From: Channallabes apus
Taxonomy: Eukaryota; Chordata; Actinopteri; Siluriformes; Clariidae
DNA length: 64,000 bases
Direction: 5' to 3'
Assembly: GCA_030522415.1 (NCBI GenBank)
Contig: CM060125.1
Span: 5,311,901 to 5,375,900, forward strand
Shown here piece by piece: positions 57,207-64,000 of the stretch. Both the position numbers and the translations under genes were made by a program. Numbering within the stretch: the first letter of the stretch is position 1; each line of letters begins with the position of its first letter. A model generated the notes under the pieces. It saw nothing but the letters and a program-made list of their open reading frames with translations. It was not told where the DNA came from and ran no database searches.

Positions 57207-58094
57207 AAGGGTTTAAAGACACAATCTTTAAATGATGAGCAGATGTCAGTGATAACTAAATAAACAGCCACTCTTTCTAAAAAAAATCTCAGATTGTTTT
57301 GACTTGTACATGTTTTAATTATTCAGAAATAATTATTTAACTTAATGGTCAAATCCTGGATCCTGATTGGTGAAAAGGTGTTGATTAATTTTCTACAACA
57401 GCAGATGTGACAGTAGTGCAGCTGTAAATCACATGTTTATATAAATGTAATTACTTGCACAGGAGCTTGTGTGGCAGACGTGTCACATAATCCAAGAGGA
57501 GGAATAAGATAATCAGGGCAAATTCCATACAAAAGGCCAACCGTACCATAGGATAAAAGTAGGAATCATTCATAGGGTTCCTACTGAACCATACTGATAT
57601 ACTACATACTACAATATTACATCAAATTATACTGACTAAACTAGACTAGACTGTTTTGCTGTTTTCATAGTTTACCCAAATGAATGTTCTTTATATAGTT
57701 TGCAGGCGACTGATTCAGACACATCATATCCATAACACCTGTTCATCCGAAATCATTTATTACAAAACTGACTTTATCAAATCTTTTGTGTTCATTCAAT
57801 TCTCTTTCAGGGTAGACGTGTCTTAAAAATTAAAAATTCAAAAAGCCTGTAGAAAGCCTGTACTCTGATAAGGGTTTGTCTGTTTAATGTTACATCTATA
57901 ACCCTGATAAAATGCTGTAGATTTTCAAGATGTAAATGATTAAATGAATTTTGAAGATCTGTTTGTTTTTAGCTGTAGCGTTTACATTAAATCTATTTAA
58001 ACTAATTAATTGATTCTAAGCTCATCCATGCTCTAAGGCTTTTGGTCCTAAAGTCACATCCACAACACTAGAAAAAGCAATTAACAAATATATA

Positions 58095-59335
58095 CAGTGG
58101 GGGAAATAAGTATTTGATGCCCTACAGATTTTCTAAGTTTGCCACTTACGAAGAAATGAAGGGTCTATAATTTTTTATCATACTGTAGGTTTATGGTAAA
58201 GGATTGAGACAGAATGTCAACCAAAAATCCAGAAAAAGCACCTGATACAAATGTTATGAATTAAGTTGCATTTCAATGAGGGAAATAAGTATTTGATCCC
58301 CAAGCAAAACATGACTTAGTCCTTGGTAGAGAAACTCTTGCTGGAAAGCACAGTGGGAAGATGTTTCTTGTAGTTGTTTACCAGATTTGCGCACATCTTG
58401 GGATGCATTTTGATCCATTATTCTTTATAGATTTTCTCTAAATGTTTAAGGTTTCTTGCCTGTTGCTTGGCAACTCGAAGTTACAGCTCTCTCTGTGAAT
58501 TTTCTATTGGATTAAGGTCTGAAGTCTGGCTAGACCACTCCATGACCTTAATGTGCTTATTCTTGAGCCACTCCTTAGTTGCCTTGGCAGTATGTATGGG
58601 GTCATTTTCATGCTGGAAGACCCATCCACAACCCATCTTCAGGAGGTTCTCATCCAAAATTTTACAACACATGGCCTCATCCATTGGCCCCTCAGTGCAG
58701 CAAAGTCAATCTGTACCTTTAGCAGAGAAACGGCCCCAAAGCATAATGTTTCCACCTCCGTGCTTGACTGTAGGGACTGTGGTGTTCTTAGTGTCATAGT
58801 CAGCATTTTTCTTCCTCCGAAAACAGCAAGTCGAGTTTATGACAAAGAGCTCAATTTTGGTCTCATCTGACCACAGCAGTTTATCCCAATCTTTCTCTTT
58901 TTCTTTAGCAAACCTCAGACGGGTCTGTACATGTGTCTTCTTGAGGAGGGGAAGCCTTGCTGCGCTGAAGGATTTCAATCCATGCAGGCGTATTGTGTTA
59001 CCAATGGTTTGTTTGGTGTCTGGGCTTACAACTGCCTTAAGATCATACACAAACTCCTCCCGTGTAGTCCTGGGCTGGTCCCTCATTTTTCTCATGATTA
59101 TTCTTACTCCATGAGGTGAAATCTTGCCTATAGGACCATTAATGGTTACTTTGTATTTCTTCCATTTGTAAATAATCGCTCCAGCAGTTGTCTCCTTCTC
59201 ACCAAGCTTCTAGCTGATGGTCTTGTAGCCCATTCCAGCCTCGTGCAGGTCTAAAATCTAGTTCATGACTTGCTTTGACAGCTCTTCGGTCTTGCCGAAG
59301 TTTGGCTTGCTGTAAGTCTCTAACACAAGAAAAAG
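58095..59335 (-). mobile_element. Tc1-like element (family A), truncated at its 5' end
   Basis: The left terminus CAGTGGGGGAAATAAGTATT follows TA at 58093-58094. The minus strand encodes transposase pieces in several frames: REEFVYDLKAVVSPDTKQTI, LLWSDETKIELF (first catalytic Asp), [18 protein letters not shown] (second Asp region), and DLNPIEN (Glu). The 5' part stops near the start codon region at about 59300, so the second terminus is missing. Confidence 0.85.
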
Positions 59336-59889
59336 TTTTAAGGAGTTTGAGTAATTTTAAATACGTATCTGTACTACGTAACCAAAAGGTGAGGAGAATA
59401 AACCATGGATGTGATGGACAATCCTGTAAATGTTGCACGTTTCTCGTTACATCTCCACTTATTCTGCTTTTAGAATAATAGTCTCATCTAGCTAAATGTT
59501 CCAGGATGGAATCTTAAATACCGTAAAATGGAAACCTACTGCGCTACAGTATGTCGAATGTAGGATTTGTTGTTCCACCCACAAGTAGTGCCCAAAATCA
59601 GTGGCTAGACAGGAGCTAGTTTTAAAAGCTAGGTAGCTTTGTAGCTCACATTAGTCAGCGTATTGGCAGAAGCTCAACCTCACATTAACTACCAGTAAAG
59701 AAATATCAAAACACAACTCAGCGGCAATTCGGAATGACTAAGAAGCAATTACTAAGGGGACAGTGTAACAGAGGAAGTGTTGTTTAAGATAATGTTATCA
59801 GGTGTGTTTTCTTTCTGAAAGTGCAACAGTGACTGGTTTTGTCAGGCAGCCGTTCTCCTCTCTTCCTAGTACTGAATAAAACCACTGAA
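59336..59889. other. Intergenic interval without recognised features
   Basis: No gene or terminal repeats were recognised. Confidence 0.5.
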
Positions 59890-60680
59890 TCTTTTAATGG
59901 AACATGTTCCGCAAGCGAGCAATGATTTTTAATAAATTGACTTGAAAAACGAGCATTGTCTTGGTTTACGAGCACAGAGTATCATGTATCACGCATGCGC
60001 TTCTTGATTTGACACCGAGCGTCACGTGATCACAACTGAGCCAACGGTTTTTCTCTCTCTTGCGCTGCGGAATAGCGGGTAATCATCTCCCCTTAGTGCT
60101 TGTCTCTTACTGGTATAATCAACATTCATGTGTGTGTGTCTCTTGCACTGAGGAGTGTGTCTTATGTGTGTGCGCGTACGTAATTTGACACCGCGCCAGT
60201 TCACATACACTTTCTCTTGTCTTTAGTATGTGTCAGTGTTTGAGTGTGTATGTGTGCGCGCACGTGTAATTTGACACCGTGCCGGTTCTCTCTCTCGCCT
60301 TTAGTGTGTGTGTGTAGCAGAGAGGGGGTGCTTCACTCACACACAACTGGCACGGTGACAAATTACGCGCCGCACACACAACACACACACTCGGCAGCGC
60401 AAGAGACAGAAAAACACACACAGCGTCTGTGCACATAAATGGAAACACCTGGAAACACATTATTTTTACTTTTTTTTTAAGGTAAAGTGAAGGTTAATTT
60501 GTTCTATTTTTACTTTATATTTGGTGATTATTTTTATGTATTTCTTTTTTTGAGTTGTGGAACGAATAATTTGAATTTCCATTAATTCTTATGGATAAAT
60601 TAAATTTGGTTTACGAGTGTTTTGGAATATGAGCCTGCTTCCGGAACGAATTATGCTCGTAATCAGAGGATTCAATGATG
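59890..60680. mobile_element. Putative non-autonomous DNA transposon with internal repeats
   Basis: TTGGTTTACGAGCACAGAGT near 59961 and TTGGTTTACGAGTGTTTTGG near 60606, followed by GCTTCCGGAACGAATTATGC, resemble a known style of fish MITE. A related end lies at about 36085-36120. Inside, AATTTGACACCGNGCC recurs near 60182 and 60268. Exact termini were not fixed. Confidence 0.5.
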
Positions 60681-61019
60681 AAGTTTGAAATAGAAGTATT
60701 ATCTAAGCAAACACATTTGTGCATACAGACGTACAGGATACACACACCTTTGTAGATTCTATCTCCCATATGTTTTTTGTTACATTTGTTTTTCATTTCA
60801 ACACGATCGTTGTACATAATTACTGTAGAATCGTTATTCTTCAGCTCTCCTTCACTGATGCCTTCAATTTCATCACTGACATCACTTCCTGGTGGGCAGA
60901 TGGCAGATGATGAATGTGATGAATGAATGATGATCTGTCTAACCAATAAATGCAAGTCTGAAGCACACCAAAATCTACAGTGAAATATGAAATAAAACAA
61001 ATAACCCTTTGTTCTGAAA

Positions 61020-62056
61020 AGATATTTACATTTTATTGATGCATTTCCAGCAGGTTAATTAATTACAGGCGGTAATGTTCAGAGCATTATTTTAAACTCA
61101 CAGCATCACTACACGTTGATCATTTTCTCAGTGAATTCCAGCTGTAAAAAACAGCCTTCACACTCATTCTAAACAAATGAACTAAAAGGGATTTCAGTGC
61201 TCAGACAAATTCTCATCAAGACCTGCTTCACACAGTTTCCGTACACTTTTTATAAACAGGTGACATTTCAGTTTCTCATCGACTCTTTCTGGAGATGATC
61301 AAATTTTATACATTTTTACAAGGTGTTTACAGTCTAAACATACAACAGCACAGTGTATAAAGAGCAACTTTAGACTATGAACAGCCATGATTATTGTTGT
61401 TAACCCTGCAATATTATTTAAATAAAATTAGCTATGGCATGATCATCGTATTTGAGGAATCAAGGCTTTTCACTCTGTGTGACTTGGTATTGCAAACCTC
61501 TGATTGGTGCTCAGGTCTTTCTTTCTGAAACAACCAATTCGTGCACTGTCTCTATTAATATCCAAGAACGATGAGGAACTCTGTGTTAAATGTTAATAAA
61601 ATTGGAATCTCTATATTAAAGCCCTATATAGGTGAAAGAATGTGCACTATTGTGTCCGATAGCAGAGACTTTACTTAGCAATTAACGATTTTTATAGCAA
61701 CGCTAGACAATATGAGGTATCATCAGTGCTGAAATGTGTAGAAAAGTATCACAAGAATAATAGGGATTTAGTATTAGTACACAGCTATTAGTCCTGCTCT
61801 ATCTTTACTGAGGCATTTCCGCTTACTTTTCACATGTGCAAATCTCACACACGCAGGAGGATGTGGCTGTGAGAATGATTTTATGATGGTTTTATAACCC
61901 AGCAGGAGAGTTGAAGCCTATAAAACAAAGTGCAGCATCTGCAAATAATGTGGTCAAAGGAGAAATGTTTCATGACTATACAAGCTGTTTAAAAACGGCA
62001 GGAACGGAGGCAGGAATGCAGACAATACTTGTGCACTACACACACACAAAGCATAA
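61020..62056 (-). other. peak3-like 3' UTR
   Basis: About 1 kb after the stop lies a minus-strand AATAAA (about 61033-61038). No transposon was recognised in between, in contrast to the flanking DNA. Confidence 0.55.
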
Positions 62057-63118
62057 TCAATGTGATGGTTTGATTATGTGCATCAACTGGGCAGTGTGCA
62101 GCAGGGACGGTGGATGCGTGTTGGAGAAATACTGACAACAGAGCCAGTCCTCGAGCTCTGTGATCTTTTCTGGTTCCAGCGAGCGCTCGGCAAACTTCAT
62201 CATGAGCAGTGCGCGCTTTACGTCCAGCCAGTTCAACAGCACCTCATGGTCCTTGTCCTTCCGGTTGTCAACGGTGACCCGGTCGAGGAGCTCTCGCCGC
62301 GGCCCCCACAGCAGACTCTGCAGGCCACGCTTAGCCTCCACAATATGGATCCTCTCGTCGGGATCAGGACGCAGCAGGAGGCGGGCGAGACGCTCCAGTC
62401 CGGATGAGTAGATGGACACAGAGGGGATGGCGGGAAGCTCCTCAATGCGGTAATGACGGTTTCGCAGCGATGGCACAGCTTCAAAAGGATTAGGCAGGTG
62501 CAGCATCTCGTAGATCAGGATACCCGTCTGGAACTCATCGACCTTGCGATACTGAGAGGCAGAGACGATCTCGGGCGCCATGCGGGTCAGCTCGGCTCGC
62601 TGCTTCTCGTCCGTCTCGCAGCGCCGCTTTGCTTTGGAGAAGTTGCTGATCAGCAGGCGGGGTAAACTCTCATGAGGGGTTGGGCCAGAGGTCAGAGATG
62701 GTTTCTGGGGCACCAGGACCATGTTTTCGAGGCAGAGGTCACGGTGAGTGACGCCATGAGTTTTAAGGTGCTCGAGAGCGTTACACAGCTGTAACAGGAG
62801 GAAACACACACGCCGCTCATATACCTCGGGATGAGAACGGTGGAAAGAGTGATACTCGTTCACGAAATCTGCAACGCTCTGACATGGTACCTCACGCGTG
62901 ATCACCACCACACGCTCCTGTTGGTCCACAGGGACGGAGCCTGATGGGGAAGAGGGCGGGGCTAGAGTCTCTTCCTGGCCAGGGAGCATGCTCTGAGGGA
63001 CGCAGGCGATGAAGTGACCACAGTCCTGCTGCAGGTTAAAGTGGTGCGGGATGGACTGTTGCACAGACAGACCGAACAGGTGAGACCGTCTCACTTCCTG
63101 GGTATGACCTTTACAGAT
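62057..63118 (-). CDS. peak3: peak3-like terminal coding exon
   Basis: It encodes 353 codons from ICKGHTQEVRRSHLFGLSVQ to the end HIIKPSH and TGA at 62059-62057. Acceptor AG is at 63120-63119. The intron at 63119-63441 shows nothing recognisable. Confidence 0.9.
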   Translation of the reverse strand: MCKGHTQEVRRSHLFGLSVQQSIPHHFNLQQDCGHFIACVPQSMLPGQEETLAPPSSPSGSVPVDQQERVVVITREVPCQSVADFVNEYHSFHRSHPEVYERRVCFLLLQLCNALEHLKTHGVTHRDLCLENMVLVPQKPSLTSGPTPHESLPRLLISNFSKAKRRCETDEKQRAELTRMAPEIVSASQYRKVDEFQTGILIYEMLHLPNPFEAVPSLRNRHYRIEELPAIPSVSIYSSGLERLARLLLRPDPDERIHIVEAKRGLQSLLWGPRRELLDRVTVDNRKDKDHEVLLNWLDVKRALLMMKFAERSLEPEKITELEDWLCCQYFSNTHPPSLLHTAQLMHIIKPSH

Positions 63119-63890
63119 CTGCACAGAGGACAGATGACAGACAGGTAAATGCTAAGAAAGAGATGCAGAGAAAAATGCAGAGAAAAGTCTCAACAGAACA
63201 TTTTATTTTTCACTAATTCTTCCCTGTACTGCTGCTCCTGCCTCGTCTGTTCGGAAAAATGATGGACTGAAACGGTAAACTCCGTAGCAGCATCTGAAGT
63301 GTAATTTTAACTGGAAATAGAGCTCAAAAACTAAAATGCTACTTTATAGAAACACATTTTTTGCATTGTAATACATCGTCACACCCCTAACAGGAATGTT
63401 TGAAAATCTGGACACACACCTACACACGTACACAGACTGACCTTGACAGCATAGGTTGTGTGTGTGTCATTGGAGCAGGAGGCAGGGTAATATGCGGCAT
63501 CCCTGGTCACACAAACGGCACGGCTGCAGCTCAGCTTGAACAGGCTCCATTCATGCTCGTTGAAGAAACGGTGTGTGCTTTTCTGCGCGTGTGTAAAACG
63601 CTCCTCGCACTTCAGCGCCAAACGGCGAACGCACTCGCCATACAGTCCACCCAGTCGAGCGTACACAGACTCCCGACTTGCCCCACTGCTCAGGAGTGTC
63701 TGCAAAGACGGCGAAGAGGAGTACGCGAGCTGAGGAGATGAACAGGAAGTGATGGCATGACCTTTGACTTTCTTCTCTGTGTCGGTGGAAGTGGTGCGGC
63801 TCAAGAGTTTTTTCTCTGGTAATGGCGGGGGACAGAGCCTTGGACCCGGGAACAGAGCAGGACAGGAACGCTGAGTTGACTCCTGAGCAA
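62057..63890 (-). CDS. peak3: PEAK3-like pseudokinase (last two coding exons; 5' end outside window)
   Basis: PEAK/PRAG1-family proteins are scaffolding pseudokinases that dimerise through helices around the kinase fold and recruit CRK, GRB2 and 14-3-3. Two exons (63442-63890 and 62057-63118) join in frame, giving about 502 codons. Order: a proline-rich PPPLPEKKLLSRTTSTD segment (CRK-SH3 type PxLPxK next to a possible 14-3-3 site), then helical SVYARLGGLYGECVRRLALK, HEWSLFKLSC, the beta3 lysine in TYAVKICK, THRDLCLENMVLV (HRD kept), ISNFSKA in place of DFG, and RMAPEIVSASQYRKVDEFQT. The C-terminal helices run to about LEDWLCCQYF. The loss of DFG supports lack of ordinary catalysis. Adjacency to OAZ1 matches human 19p13.3, where PEAK3 (C19orf35) neighbours OAZ1, and favours PEAK3 over PEAK1 or PRAG1. 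Confidence 0.85.
63442..63890 (-). CDS. peak3: peak3-like penultimate coding exon
   Basis: It encodes a split first codon plus 149 codons from AQESTQRSCP to TYAVK. Acceptor AG is at 63892-63891 and donor GTCAGT starts at 63441. The junction falls exactly after the beta3 lysine. Confidence 0.88.
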
Positions 63891-63911
63891 CTACAGAGAG
63901 GAAGAGCGAGG

Positions 63912-63950
<39 letters not shown>

Positions 63951-64000
63951 AAGCAAGGGAGAATGTTTATTGATGTTAATCACACAACTTTAGTTTGAAG
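63891..64000 (-). repeat. peak3-like upstream intron with (GA)n
   Basis: A (GA)n tract at about 63916-63948 lies just upstream of the acceptor (CT-rich in the transcript). The window ends here. Confidence 0.8.

Noticed and set aside
62078..62665. Plus-strand frames over the peak3-like exon
   Set aside because: They are shadows of the minus-strand pseudokinase coding sequence.

Overview
The window looks like teleost fish genomic DNA. Its three genes are split by GT-AG introns, and roughly half of the rest can be assigned to fish-type transposons: Tc1/mariner, hAT, L2- and RTE/Rex3-like LINEs, and tRNA-derived SINEs, with many CA/GT microsatellites. The species cannot be read from the sequence; an otophysan (catfish-like) fish is a low-confidence guess from the SINEs.

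Three genes are supported, all on the minus strand. (1) uhrf2, positions 277-45031, is the 5' part of a UHRF-family E3 ligase / chromatin reader. Exons 1-4 encode the ubiquitin-like domain, a linker and most of the tandem Tudor domain; the gene continues past the left edge. (2) oaz1, positions 48931-52842, is a complete ornithine decarboxylase antizyme in five coding exons. It keeps the programmed +1 frameshift at TCC-TGA and a 3' pseudoknot whose stems can be drawn from the sequence. (3) A peak3-like gene, positions 62057-63890, gives the last two coding exons of a PEAK/PRAG1-family pseudokinase; its 5' end lies beyond the right edge. The genes act in separate processes: DNA-methylation/chromatin reading, polyamine homeostasis and adhesion/signalling scaffolding.

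Region by region: 1-6.5 kb holds uhrf2 exons 4 and 3, with three Tc1 relics in intron 3. Intron 2 (6.5-12.6 kb) is dominated by a 5-kb minisatellite of a ~28-bp unit with higher-order duplications, running almost to the exon 2 donor site. Exon 2 is followed, in plus coordinates, by ~590 bp of polypurine sequence (pyrimidine-rich in the transcript). Intron 1 (12.9-44.9 kb) carries two CpG-rich blocks with many YY1-like GCCAT motifs at 13.8-16.9 kb, then layers of nested transposons, several with readable target-site duplications. The uhrf2 promoter lies near 45.0-45.3 kb, followed by SINE-rich spacer, oaz1 with its CpG-rich promoter (52.8-53.1 kb), a transposon-filled spacer with one strong CTCF-type motif (57.2 kb), and the peak3-like gene.

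No new enzyme system or gene cluster was found. The most unusual object is the intron 2 minisatellite: it has layered duplications, a variant pattern that looks like CpG decay, and a position beside a splice site. The very long plus-strand reading frames across it are by-products of repeat composition, not genes.
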